Shown here: positions 36,362 through 48,176 of the stretch, piece by piece
Numbering within the stretch: the first letter of the stretch is position 1
Layout of the letters: each line of letters opens with the position of its first letter
Source of the DNA: Heliocidaris tuberculata
Taxonomy: Eukaryota > Echinodermata > Echinoidea > Camarodonta > Echinometridae
Direction of reading: 5' to 3'
Assembly (NCBI GenBank): GCA_025618425.1
Contig: CM046844.1
Span: 15,626,076 to 15,690,075 of the forward strand
Length of the DNA: 64,000 nt
Translations under genes and position numbers: made by a program
Notes under the pieces: generated by a model
Told to the model about the DNA's origin: nothing
Seen by the model: the letters and a program-made list of their open reading frames with translations, nothing else
Database searches by the model: none

Positions 36362-36694
36362 GTACGAGTGAAGGAGATATCCGCCTTGTGGATGGTTCTA
36401 CGACAAACACAACAATCGATGGTCGGGTGGAGATCTACCATGATGGCGAATGGGGGACAGTCTGTGATGATGATTCGGATGATGAGGACGCGTTGGCCGT
36501 TTGTCGGCAAGTTGGATACTCTTGGCATGACGTTAAGGCCAGAAGTGCAAGTACATACGGTCAGGGATCTGGTCCAGTACATTTAAGTCATGTCGGCTGT
36601 TTGGGCACCGAAGCCAGGTTGGATAACTGCATCACTAGCGGATGGGGAAACAACTCGTGTGATCATGACAAAGATGCCGGAGTTGTTTGCACCC
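36362..36694 (+). CDS. SRCR exon, gene B, second in window
   Basis: A 111-codon phase 1-1 exon. Canonical domain: EGDIRLVDGSTTNTTIDGRV, EWGTVCDDDSDDEDALAVCR, GQGSGPVHLSHVGCLG, SGWGNNSCDHDKDAGVVC. Six cysteines and a strongly acidic DDDSDDED loop. It closely resembles SRCR exon 1 of gene A (same HLSH.GCLG and DAGVVC), pointing to duplication between the two loci. Donor GTAAGT. No following exon of this gene is recognisable before 39 kb. Confidence 0.92.
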
Positions 36695-37167
36695 GTAAGT
36701 TAACTAATGAGAATATTCAACATTGATATTAAAAGTCAATATAATTGCAACAAAACAGACTTTCCAAACCCTCCCAGGGTGTTTTGTCAGCCCGTCAGGG
36801 GCATTTTTTACCTGCTGTATAAATTAGAGCAACCGTTGAATCATGATGTCCTATTTTCAACGTTTCGTTGTATTAACAGATGATATTATGTGAAGTCATG
36901 TCTTTATGAATATATGCACTGTACAACAGTAAAGGAACAAGGAACAATAGGTCCACACAAGGAGGTTTGCCAAGGCGGTGATTTTGTGATCGAAATATCC
37001 ATGCAATATCATTTATTTCAACATTTCTTGGTCTATATGAAGTTATCATTTAGTGTATTTTCATGTGAAGACTTGCTGGTTGGATGTGTTTGTTTGCATG
37101 TGTGTGTGTGGGCTTGTGTGTGTGGGGATGCGTGGGTGTGCGTGTGTGGGTGTGTGTGTGTGTGAGT

Positions 37168-37202
<35 letters not shown>

Positions 37203-37584
37203 GGGGGGGGGGGGGGGCGAAGAGGGATAGGAGAAAAACTCCCCATACAGATAAGCCTATAACGACAGAAGAGGGATCCGGAGGGGAAAAAGGAAAGGAA
37301 CTACATGTATATGGAAAGGAACGGAGAGTGTGTGCGTTTGGAGAGAAGAAGAGGGAAGATGCGCGAAGAGAAAAAAGGAGCTTTAATTGGTCAAGGAAAT
37401 CAAAATGAAAGCTGATAACAGTACGAGAACACACCAGTAGGGCCGCCGCCGCGGAACCAGGGGAGAGAGCTAGATATATAGAGAGAGAGAGGTGGGGGTA
37501 GCTATAGGCCTATATTCAACCGGCCACATTTTACAGTACCATACTCGAAACAGAAGAAGAGTAACGAAAATAAATAATAGGTCC
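36695..37584 (+). other. Region after gene B exon, simple repeats
   Basis: (TG)n at 37100-37165, (GA)n at 37166-37200 and a G tract at 37203. No terminal exon for gene B found. Confidence 0.5.
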
Positions 37585-38105
37585 CCGGGGGGGGGGGGGG
37601 GCACTCGAATTATATTTTGACGGGGGTGTGCCTCACGAATTCCCGAAAAGGGGGTCTAAGGAACTGACTTCAAGGTGTAAAATACGGGGTCTTGGGAACT
37701 ATGATCTATTGGGCAGAGTGAAAAACAGGGTCTAGGGAACTACAAAACTAACCTCGCTTTATCGGCGGTACACCTTCGTTATCGCAGGATCTCGGGACGG
37801 GCCGCGCCGGGGGCCGCGCCCGCGCCGTGTAGCGCTAGTAGCTAGCTAGCTGGAGCAGTTTTCAAGGCTCGCGCGACGAAAGGGCCTAGGGCGCGAGACC
37901 AGGTCGAGCGACCACTGCCTCCGCCACGCTCCCGGCCGCATATGCGAACGGATATGTTTCATAACGGGGGTCTTCAGAGCGGGGCTGAGCGGCTCCTGAG
38001 CGGAACTGAGTATCTAGAGAACGGAAATCGGGGTCTGAAAAAGGGGGTCATCAAAGCGGCAAGTCCCCGTACCACCAATATACGTGAGTGCCCCCCCCCC
38101 CGGGA
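37585..38105. mobile_element. GC-rich MITE with ATAGGTCC target duplication
   Basis: The ends CCGGGGG...GGGCACTC and GAGTGCCCCC...CCCGGGA are inverted. ATAGGTCC lies on both sides (37577-37584 and 38106-38113). The core is strikingly GC-rich (CGGGCCGCGCCGGGGGCCGC) against an AT-rich background. Non-coding. The 8-bp duplication fits hAT. Confidence 0.82.
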
Positions 38106-38365
38106 ATAGGTCCCGAGTAATTATTTCCAAGCATAAATCTCAGCAGCCATCTCCAGGCTCGGGGTCCCGGAGTGGAGGGAGGGGGGGGGGGGGGGTCATG
38201 CTCAGCGTATCAGACTACTCCAACTCAAAACTCGCCAACTCAGTTTGAGTCAGATCATCAATCTTATCTCAACGTAGGTACATAGAGATCCTATAATATA
38301 CACTATAGAGCACTCACTAAGCATGGCGCGCGCGCATTGCGGCTGTGCATGCCGAATTGAGAAGG

Positions 38366-38740
38366 CCGCTCGCCATCTTAATCCGAGCAAAAAGTCCGCG
38401 TCCTGCATGCCCGGATTATTTACCCATATAGGCGCTATATACGGGTGCGACTTTCCTGTACTATTTTCCTCGGTTTTTATCACAATATGCAACTTGAAAC
38501 TCACATAGCTAAATACTGTTATGTTTTAATATCTTCTGCTTGTATTTTACTTAAATGTCATCTAATTATTTCTTCCTATATGAGCTGTTTATTGCCATTT
38601 TTCACACGAAGATGATCATGGTATAGGCCATGTAGGCCAAAGAGTCAAAATGTCCTGTGGCCTATTTCTAGGAAGCATCCTGCATCATCATCATGGTAAC
38701 AGAAAGATATGCCCAAAATCAATCAGTTGTGCATGGTAGT
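38366..38740 (+). repeat. Left arm of a large inverted repeat
   Basis: Reverse complement of ~44795-45205. Shared landmarks: CGCCATCTTAATCCG, TTTCCTCGGTTTTTATCACA, GTAGGCCAAAGA and CATCATCATGGT. The retrotransposon at 39160-43760 lies between the arms. Confidence 0.75.
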
Positions 38741-39159
38741 ATTTGGATTCAGAGAGACGAAGGTGGCCGGGGGAGGGAGGAATTTATAGAGAGTATAAGA
38801 GAGAGAAGGACGGGGATTTAAACATACATAATAACATTATAGAAAGATTGATCACATTCTGTGCTACGTTGATTAATAAAGATTTGAAAGTGAACCCCCC
38901 CCCCCCTAAAAAAAAAAAATAAAATAAAAAATCTTACCTTAAATTCGTGCAGTTGACAACCGAACTGGATTCCTGGTCTTTCAATATCCTTGACTTTTTT
39001 GTAGGACAGTGGTTACATTATTTAAATTACTCCTCCATGACTTAATTCAGTTCATGTATTAGATGTGTGTGAATGGCTCCGGCACCAGCATACTAAGACC
39101 GCCACCAATGGTTTATTTGATATGCTTTTTCCTTTTCAGGTACTGCTTCTGAACTCCTT
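38741..39159 (+). other. Region upstream of the CR1/L2-like ORF
   Basis: AT-rich with a poly-C plus poly-A tract at 38896-38920. Probably includes the 5' untranslated part of the retrotransposon, whose exact start is not visible. Confidence 0.45.
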
Positions 39160-42100
39160 ATGGCTTGCCTGAACGATCATATGGCTTTTAATTCCCTCAC
39201 AGATGACGATCTATTCGATTTACACAGACCCTCTCTCTCCAATAACATAACATTGCCAATTTTCCCAGGTACCTATGATGATTCTATTGCTGACTGTATT
39301 AATTCCTCGTCTGAAGAACTTCGATTTGATTTTGATCAGCAGGACCCAGCACAAAGCTCTCTCAGCAAATATATAACAGTTTCACAATTTAATGATATAG
39401 TTATGAACTTTAAACGCGATACATTCTCTCTACTTCATCTGAATATAAGGAGCTTAAACAAACACTTTGATGATCTACAGTTACTTTTGAATAATCCCTC
39501 ACCCAAACCTCTATCTGTGATAGGTTTGACAGAGACTTGGCTGTCTCAGGATTCCAATCTACCATTTTCTATTGATAATTATGATTTTGTCTTCAAAAAC
39601 AGGCAAGAAAGAACAGGTGGAGGTGTCGCTCTATACGTACTTAAGAGTTTTTGTTACTCAGTTCACGATAACATCTCAGTTAGTAATGACATCATTGAAT
39701 GTCTTTTTATAGAAATTAAAGTGCCAGGTGCTAAGAATGTAATAGTAGGTATTGTTTACCGACCTCCGAGCTCCAGTGGAAACGATTTTATAATACATTT
39801 GTCCAACTTGCTTCGAAGTACAACATTTAATAATAAGGACTGTTTGTTGATGGGGGACTTCAACATAAACATACTCAAATGTGCCACTAATAATATCGCC
39901 CATGAGCTCATTGAAACTTTCTTATCTGCCTCCTTCTTGCCACTTGTCTCTAAACCCACTCGCGTAGCAAATCTATCTGCCACTCTAATAGACAATATTT
40001 TCTCCAACGTTATTCCTCATCCTGATTCATACATCATTCTCTCAGATACAACCGATCACTATCCAATTTTGACGTACTACACCGTATCTCAGTCACTTAA
40101 CAATCATGGTCCCCGCCCTCTACGACGTAAAGTTAACAATGCGAATTTAACCCGTTTAAGTGCTAGTCTTGAAAATGTGGACTGGTCATGTGTTTTTGAT
40201 ATAGATGATGTGGACTCTTCGTACGATATGTTTTGTAATATTCTAAACAACCAGCTAGATATATTCATTCCCAAACAAAGAGACAATAATAGAAATTACA
40301 AAAAGTCCCCCAGACTTCCATGGATATCTAAGTCTCTACTCCGGTCTATAAATCGGAAAAATAATCTTTATTATAAGTACAAATCAAAAGGTACAGACAA
40401 AACTAAACACAAATATACATCCTACAAAAATACATTGACTAAAATCATACGTTTAGAAAAGAAAAAATACTTTATAAACCAACTTGAACTACATAAACAT
40501 GATATGAACAACACTTGGAAAGTCCTCAAACAAGCAATGAACGTGGCAAACAATAAAGCTGTTATAACGGAAATCAAACTTAACGATGAAATTGTAAAGG
40601 AGCCTGTTAACATCGCTAATACATTTAATACCCACTTTTCCTCCATAGGGGATAACCTTGCCAAAGATATATATTTATTTATTTATTTATTTTGTTTTAT
40701 TTATTTTATACTGCAGGGTTGGCCTGTTCAGTTTTATAAAACTGCTTTACAAAGGCGCCCTGCAGTTTAACAAACATCATTCTACATGAAGATGCAAAAT
40801 ACTTAACAATTAGGTAACATTATAAACTACTAACAATAAATATTGAGAGTGGATAAATGGTAATCTAAAAGATAGATACATGGATAGCACTACTACAATT
40901 CTATTGCATCAAGATGTAAGGCTTTGCATAGTTTTTTAAATGTAAACAGGGATGTACAAGTCTGAACATTTACAGGGAGTCCGTTAAACAAACTGGCCCC
41001 GACATATGCAAAGGATTTTCTTTTACATTCTGTCCTAGCGTGGGGAAGTTGGAGGGGGCATTTTAAAGAATAACGTGTCCTATAATTTACGGTTCGTTTA
41101 CATATCAATGATTCTAGATAAGTCGGTATTAGATTATTTAGTATTTTAAAAACAAGAACACAATATTGATATTTCATACGCTGTTCAACTGATTGCCATT
41201 TCAGTGTGTGTAACAAGGAACGTTGCGATGTATAATAATCTTTATTCAAAATCATTCTGGCATATTTATTTTGGAGTTTTTGTATCTTATCCATATGAAT
41301 TTTTGCACAGCTTCCCCAAGATGTACCACAGTAATCAATATAAGGTAGAATCATAGCAAAATACAGATTCTTCATAATTTTAAATGACAGTAAATGCTTA
41401 ATCCTCCGTATACAACCTATTGCCCCAGATATTTTACAAACAATAGTAGAAACATATACCTTCTTCCAATAAACGTTTTACAGATTTTCTTGGTGCAGCT
41501 AACCAAAATTCTATATTTTTTACTCCGACATATACCCATGAAATTATAGACATCGTTTCAAATCTAGACAACAAGAAAAGTTCTGGCTACGATGATATTA
41601 ATAATGTTATCCTTAAAGCCATTATTCCATTCATAGTAGATCCCCTGGTACATATATTTAATTTGTCTTTACTACATGGGCAAATTCCCAACTCTATGAA
41701 AATCGCCAAAGTCATTCCTTTATTTAAAAAGGGGGACAAACTAAATGTAAACAACTATCGACCGATCTCATTGTTATCTTCTTTCTCTAAGATCTTAGAG
41801 AAAATCGTATATATTAGAATAGTTGCCTTCCTAAAAGATCACAATGTTTTCTCTAACTTTCAATTTGGTTTTAGGGAAAAGCATAGCACCATTCATGCTT
41901 TATTATCTTTTGTGGAGAAAGTAGCTCATGCTATTGATAATTCCTCTCATATGGTTGGTATCTTCCTGGACTTCTCCAAAGCCTTTGACACAATAAACCA
42001 CGATATATTACTTAATAAACTTTCCCATTACGGTGTACGTGGAAAGGCTTTGGAGTGGTTCAGGAACTATCTTTCTAACAGAAAGCAATATGTCTCTTTA

Positions 42101-43024
42101 AACGATTGTTCATCAGATTTATGTAATATTAGCTGTGGTGTTCCACAGGGAAGCCTCCTGGGTCCACTTTTATTTATTTCATATATAAATGATTTCTGCA
42201 GATCATCCCATATTTTATCATTTATACTTTTTGCTGACGACACGAATCTGTTCTTTTCCCACAACAATCCATACACTCTTGCGCAAACGGTTAATTCTGA
42301 ACTATCTAAGATTCTACAATGGATCAGAGCAAACAAACTTTCACTTAATCTCCAAAAAACTAAATATATGTTGTTCAGTAACACTATAGACTCACTGCCA
42401 ATAAATATTGAATTCGATGAGATCCCGTTGGAGAGTGTTTCTCACACTAAATTTTTGGGCGTAACAGTCGACAATAAACTCTCCTGGAAGTATCATATTG
42501 ACAACATCTGTAAAACTATTTCTCGAAATATTGGTGTCATGAATAGATTAAAAACACATCTCCCTTCATCTTCCTTACTTATGCTTTATTCCTCTCTGGT
42601 CTTACCATATCTACATTATGGACTCCTGGTGTGGGGCAATACGCACCAAACTTTGTTAAACAGAATATCATTATTACAAAAGAAAGCTCTTCGTATCATT
42701 TGCCTTTCTCATTTTCGCTCCCATACGGATCCTCTTTTCTTTGAAAATAAAATATTGAAAATTAAAGATCTTTATCTTCTCCAGTTAGGTCAGTTTATGT
42801 ATTCTTATAATAACGACATGCTTCCTTCCGTTTTTGATGATATGTTCACCCAAAATAAATCCTCTCATAAGTACCCAACCCGGCGCTGTAATGACTTTCA
42901 TCTACCTCTGTTGAGAACCCTTCTAGCTCAAAACACGTTTATTTATACAGCCCCCAAATTTTGGAACTCTCTTCATAATGACATTCAACTTGCCCCTCAC
43001 TTTATTCATTTAAAAGGAAATTGA
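39160..43024 (+). mobile_element. CR1/L2-like non-LTR retrotransposon ORF2, interrupted
   Basis: The 5' part (39160-40671) encodes an APE-type endonuclease: LLHLNIRSL, GLTETWLS, GGGVALYV, GIVYRPPSS, LMGDFNINIL, TLIDNIF and DHYPI. The 3' part (41459-43024) encodes the reverse transcriptase: VIPLFKKGD, NNYRPISLLS, FLDFSKAFDTINH, GVPQGSLLGPLLF, FADDTNLF, then a C-terminal domain ending at a stop at 43022. The nested insertion is offset by 787 bp, and removing it would leave a single frame of ~1,025 codons, a normal size for this clade. So the element was probably intact until the insertion. Clade assignment is by motif only. Confidence 0.9.
40672..41449 (-). mobile_element. Nested 5'-truncated non-LTR retrotransposon
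   Basis: Minus strand. A 160-codon frame (41375-40893) matches the C-terminal domain of another CR1/L2-type protein (DYCGTSWGSCAKIHMDKIQK, LQNKYARMIL). Its 3' end has an (AAAT)n tail, seen as ATTTATTTATTT at 40673. It is flanked by AAAGATATA (40663-40671) and AAACATATA (41450-41458), an imperfect target duplication. Confidence 0.85.
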
Positions 43025-43194
43025 AATTGTTTCTTATACTTTCTTACAATACAAATTAATATCAGTGCATAGTCTAATCATGTCTCGCCTTTTTTTAAAT
43101 GCATTTATCCTTCCCGTCATGTCTTTACGCTCTATATGCAACTTACTATAATTATGGTCACTACCCCTGTAGTATGCACATCGTGTGCTCTCTC

Positions 43195-43232
<38 letters not shown>

Positions 43233-43768
43233 TCTCCACCTCTCCTCTCTTTTTCTTTACTCTTCACATATGCAGCAACATTTACTATCCTTGTATTTTT
43301 CTCTTCCCTTGCTTTGATTTATGTTGTCTTATATTCTTTTTATTATGTTCACCATACTATATACGTGTCGTAACAAGCTCTCAAATTATGGATTTATAAT
43401 TGTATTATTATTCTGACACTTTTTTGTAATCTATGTATATCTATATATTTTGGGTTTTTTTTTTTTTTTTTTTTTTTGTCTATATATTTACATGTTAAAA
43501 AAAAATACGTTTGTCATTATTTCGAGGGATCCACATACTACAAGCTTTGCTTTTCAGTGGATCCCTCCATTTCCACAGGTTTAACTTAAAAAAAAAAAAT
43601 ACAATTATACTGGATGTCTATGTATACTTTCTATTTTATCACTTTAAACCATGTAAAATGTATTTTGTTATTGAATATTGAATTGTATATTTGATTTCTT
43701 GTTAAAATCACTGTTCTGTTGGAAATGAAAATAAAACTGAAACTGAAACTTAAACTGAAACAGATTCC
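43025..43768 (+). mobile_element. 3' UTR of the CR1/L2-like element
   Basis: Contains (TC)n at 43195-43227 and poly-T at 43452. It ends in ACTGAAACTGAAACTTAAAC, the short tandem tail expected at the 3' end of this type of element. Confidence 0.65.
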
Positions 43769-43878
43769 AGATTTGTAATTATATCCAAGAGATTTCAAAT
43801 ACTTATAAGAAGCGAATCGATAAATGCCTCTCGCATCAATTTGATGCACTCTCTGCCTCTCCTATACAAAATTCTCTC

Positions 43879-43917
<39 letters not shown>

Positions 43918-44794
43918 CTTAGTTTCTCCTGTCTTTTCTCTCCAGGTTTATCCCCCTTTCCCCGGCTCCCCCCCTCTCTCTCTTTCTCTCTTGTTTCTTT
44001 ATTTCTCCTGTCTTCTCTCTCTCTCTCTCTCTCCCTCTCTCTCTCTTTCTCCTTCCTCCCTCTCTTTCATTATACCTCAATTTCCTTACCCCTATACCAT
44101 TTCCCTTAAATATATATCTCTCCTGCCACTCTCTACCTTCTTTATACTTTCTTTCTCTCTCTCTCTCTCTCTCGCCCGTTTCTATCCATCATGGTTTCTC
44201 CTCTTTCCAGCTTTATTGTACTCTTTCCCTCTTCATACACATACACGTACTCTGTTTTTCTTTGGCTCTTTCTATCTGCCCCCCCCCCCTCTCTCTCTCT
44301 CTTTGTCTCTCTTGCTCCGGTTTTCTCCCTTTCTCGTTTAATTTGTCCTCGTTCTTTAGCCCCCCCCCCCCTTCATTTTTTTTCCTCACATAGAGGCCTT
44401 ACAATGATCATTTATGCATTATTACTGAAGCTTGCTCTTGTCATTATTTACAAATGTGTGGATGCATTTTTATTTCTTATTATTATCGGTATTTATGCTG
44501 GATGTAGCACAGTTCCATTATAATAATTACTACGATATCGGCCCACAAGCCGCAAATATGTTTTGGGATTTTTTTTCTATCTTATACCGTTTTGAATAAA
44601 TAAATAAATCAGATAAAAGATACATAATTTCCATAACAGATGACTTTGGTGTCTATTTCACAAAACTTTAAGAAAATTGAAGTCAGTGATGTCACTCAAA
44701 ATATGAAATTTATGAATGTTTCTGACCATTTCAACACCGTTAGACAAAAAGTTTAGTGACCCATCCATAGGTAATGCTCTTTGTCAGCGTATGT
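43769..44794. repeat. Pyrimidine-rich region
   Basis: Many (TC)n tracts between 43860 and 44370, plus two poly-C runs. The long open frame across it is composed of Ser/Leu/Pro from CT repeats and is not a gene. Confidence 0.75.
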
Positions 44795-45205
44795 CGCTTC
44801 CACGACTGATTACTTTGGACATATCTTTCAGTGACCATGATGATGCAGAGTGGTTCTTAGAAATAGGCCACTGAAAATTTTTCATCTTTGGCCTATATAC
44901 CTTTTCATCTGTGAAAAATGGCATCTGTGAAAAATGGCAATAATACTAATGCTACTAGAGCGCATTATACTAGGAAGAAATAATTAGATAACATATAAAT
45001 ATATAGATGAGAAAAGGACAAGCAAAAGATATTAAAAAATAACAATATTTGGCCATGTGAGTTTTTGGTTGCATAGAGCCATACAAACCGAGGAAAAATA
45101 GTGAAGAAAAGTGATTTGTCCAACTCTATCCCATAGCGTCATACGTTACGCGTATGGGTAATCCGGGCAGGGAGCGGAGTTTTTGCCCGGATTAAGATGG
45201 CGCGC
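44795..45205 (-). repeat. Right arm of the large inverted repeat
   Basis: Reverse complement of 38366-38740. Includes GACCATGATGATGCAGAG, CAAACCGAGGAAAAATAG and GCCCGGATTAAGATGGCGCG. Confidence 0.75.
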
Positions 45206-45213
45206 GGCCCGTT

Positions 45214-45299
45214 CAGGGCTCACATAAGTAATTCACGGCCCCATTCACTTACGTGTTATAACGAAGGTTGCCTAAAAATCATATTTTGAAAAACCCCTG
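45214..45299 (+). repeat. Partial copy of the 447-bp repeat
   Basis: GGGCTCACATAAGTAATTCACGG through CATATTTTGAAAA matches the starts of the copies at 46199 and 46646. Confidence 0.8.
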
Positions 45300-45434
45300 G
45301 GCGCAGCTATATAATACATAGCTGACGTACAGTCCTCAGCTAGCTGCGCCCAGACGTCAGCTAGCTATAGCTGCGCCCAGACGTCAGCTATTGCTACGCC
45401 CAGACGTCAGCTATAGCTGCGCCCAGACGTCAGC
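45297..45434 (+). repeat. Short tandem array with CRE-like GACGTCAG
   Basis: Four units of ~23-27 bp around GCGCCCAGACGTCAGCTA. One more unit (AGCTGCGCCCAGACGTCAGC) occurs at ~48047-48066, ~110 bp before MRPL47 exon 1. GACGTCAG matches seven of eight bases of a CREB/ATF site (TGACGTCA). Confidence 0.85.
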
Positions 45435-46198
45435 GAAGCCTGCGGCCGGCAGCGACGCCCAAATTTTAAGCTTTGTCCCTCACATATTTTAAACAATCCC
45501 CTTCATTTCTGTAAGGATTTCTTCGTATCAGTCTAGTTTACTTTTCTTGCCTCAGTCATTCACGCAGTCGGCCCATCCTAGCCTTTTCCAGTTTTAAAAC
45601 TTCTTTTCAACATTCAAACATCGATAGGTAGGCTTTCCATTGTCCTTTAGAAGAGCTATACAACTTGGATGGGGGACAATCGTATGGTCTTTAACATATA
45701 GTCGCTGTAGGCCACTCAGTGATTCCTTCATCCCTGCAGGTACTAAGAATAGTACCTTCTTGTGTAAAGGCAGGGCTGGCGTTTAATTCACCTGTACATG
45801 CAGTCCAGTCAAAGAGAGGCTTCATTATAGAACTCTGAATTAAACCAAAAGTATATAATAGGCCCTACATCTTTATTATGAAAATCCACTTTCCTTGATT
45901 GAGATCAGGAAAAGAAAGCTAAATCATAGAGGGAAAGAGATAGAGAGAGAGAGAGAGAGGAAGAGAAAGAGAGAGATTGGGGAACGGGACGAGGGGGGGG
46001 GGGCGGTCCATGTTTTCTACACTGCATTGCACAGAAACCACTCTTAATTCTACATTTCACGCAATACTGTCTCAAATTACATAAAATAGGACTTGCCTAT
46101 AAGCTATTTAAAAGGTTATTTTAGAGCATTCGCTAAGCTCCGCAAGCAGCCGACGCTCCGGCCGACGCTTCCCTCTTGCAACGCTGGGCTAGGTTCGC
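45435..46198. other. Intergenic
   Basis: (GA)n at 45940-45975 and a G tract at 45993. No gene recognised. Confidence 0.45.
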
Positions 46199-47092
46199 TA
46201 TAGGGCTCACAGAAGTAATTCACGGCCCCATTCACTTACGTGTTATAACGAAGGTTGTCTAAAAATCATATTTTGAAAACCCCTGGGTAGAAATCGTTTA
46301 AATTCACAGAACAGAGACAAAATATAAAAATCTCCCAAATGAAGTACCTCGATCATTTGGGCACTTTCCAAGCGATTAAAAAAGATATTTAGGCTGAAAC
46401 AAGGCTAGCCAAAATTTCTTCCCATTCGCACATTGAAACAGTGGAAGTGCACCAGTGATAAAATAAATCCTTTAAAAATAATAATAGGCTAGCCAACTTC
46501 AGCTAAGGTCTCAAATAGGAAAGAGTATGTTTATCAAACACCATTTACGCTTTTTAAATTTACTGAAAACAATGAATCGATTTTATATGAATATTTCTAA
46601 TCAATTAATTTCAAATCATCTTTGCTCCGCCTCACCGGCGTGCATTATAGGGCTCAGAGAAGTAATTCACGGCCCAATTCACTTACGTGTTATAACGAAG
46701 GTTGTCTAAAAATCATATTTTCAAAACCCCTCTGTAGAAATCGTTTAAATTCACAGAACAGAGACAAAATATAAAAATCTCACAAATGAAGTACCTCATT
46801 TGGGCACTTTCCCAGCGATTAAAAAAGATATTTAGGCTGAAACAAGGCAAGCCGAAATTTCCGCCCATTCGCACATTGAAACAGTGGAAGTGCACCAGTG
46901 ATAAAATAAATCCTTTAAAAATAATAAAAGGCTAGCCAACTTCAGCTAAGGTGTCAAATTGGAAAGAGTATGTTTATTAAACACCATTTACGCTTTTTAA
47001 ATTTATTGAGAACAATTAATCGATTTTATATGAATATTTCTAATCAATTAATTTCAAATCATCTTTGCTCCGCCTCACCGGCATGCATTACG
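46199..47092 (+). repeat. 447-bp tandem duplication, two copies
   Basis: TATAGGGCTCA begins at 46199 and 46646. The copies share GTGTTATAACGAAGGTTG, AATCGTTTAAATTCACAG, and CTTTGCTCCGCCTCACCGGC, with scattered differences. Confidence 0.88.
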
Positions 47093-47301
47093 AGCGGATG
47101 ATTTACTTATGTGTGCCCTATATAGTAGCGTCGCCTTTAAAAATTTTCGGCGCGAGGTGGCGCCTCCCTTTTGACAATCATGGATTCGCTTAGTTCCGCT
47201 GAGTTAATAAATGAAAACATGCACATAGGACTATGTTTGTTCCCACGCCTGCAACCTTTTAAGATTATTATTATTATTATCATTATTGTTTTCTCCTTCT
47301 T

Positions 47302-47332
<31 letters not shown>

Positions 47333-47689
47333 ATTCTTCTTCCTTTTCTTCTTCTTTTTCTTTCTTCTTCTTCTTCTTCTTCTTCTTCTTCTTCTTCTTC
47401 TAACTATTTTTCAATCGGGAAAACATGTTTTCTTTTCATTCGGGGGAGGAGGGGAGGGGGGGGGGGGTGTGGTACGACCGGGGTCAAAAGGGAAAACCTT
47501 TGCAAGCCTCAAACAGAGCCGTACTTTAAAAGACAAATGAGATGTTAGTCATTAAACCCATTTTCAGGTGGAGAATCACTATATTCTATTTGAGGGAGGG
47601 GCCGGCGTAGGCTGAATGGCAGGATATATTCATGTTTCTGTGCGTAAGACGATATGTCCCCTTCCCCGGCTCCCCCCCCCCCCCCCATC

Positions 47690-47731
<42 letters not shown>

Positions 47732-48176
47732 GTCCATACTTCTTTCTTTCGATTTCTTCTCTCTCTATCTCTGTACCTGCATGGGCGATAAAATTTGAAC
47801 GGGACGGGAGAGGGTCTCCTCATATCATCAAAATGCTTTTGCGAAAGCGCCAGCTAAATTGAGGGGAAAAATATATATTGAAAAAAAATCATGAAATATT
47901 TGGGATGTGGGGGGGGGGTGGGGTGGGCGCACAAGGTTAGGGGTACTAATACGTGACAATAGACGGGGAAACATTGGGGGAAGCAGTCAGGGGGTTATGG
48001 TGAAAAAAAAAATGAAGGTGTAGCTGACGTATACAGTCCTCAGCTAGCTGCGCCCAGACGTCAGCTAGCTTACTTTACTAATGTGTTCCCGAGCGGATGA
48101 ATTAAATTTAAGTGTGCCCGAAGCGTAGGTACTAGTGCGCCCTCTAATTCCGACGCCAGTTTAGGGCACCAAGAAA
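47093..48176 (+). promoter_or_regulatory. 5' flank of MRPL47
   Basis: Holds a (TTC)n run at 47293-47402, a G tract at 47457, (TC)n at 47694-47726, and a copy of the GACGTCAG repeat unit. CGAGCGGATGA...TGTGCCC occurs at 47094 and again at 48092, just before exon 1, so part of the promoter region appears duplicated. No TATA box is obvious near 48150. Confidence 0.4.

Noticed and set aside
37101..37434. Frames on both strands across (TG)n and (GA)n
   Set aside because: Simple-repeat translations without domain signal.
43841..44341. 166-codon Ser/Leu/Pro frame
   Set aside because: Translation of (TC)n tracts.
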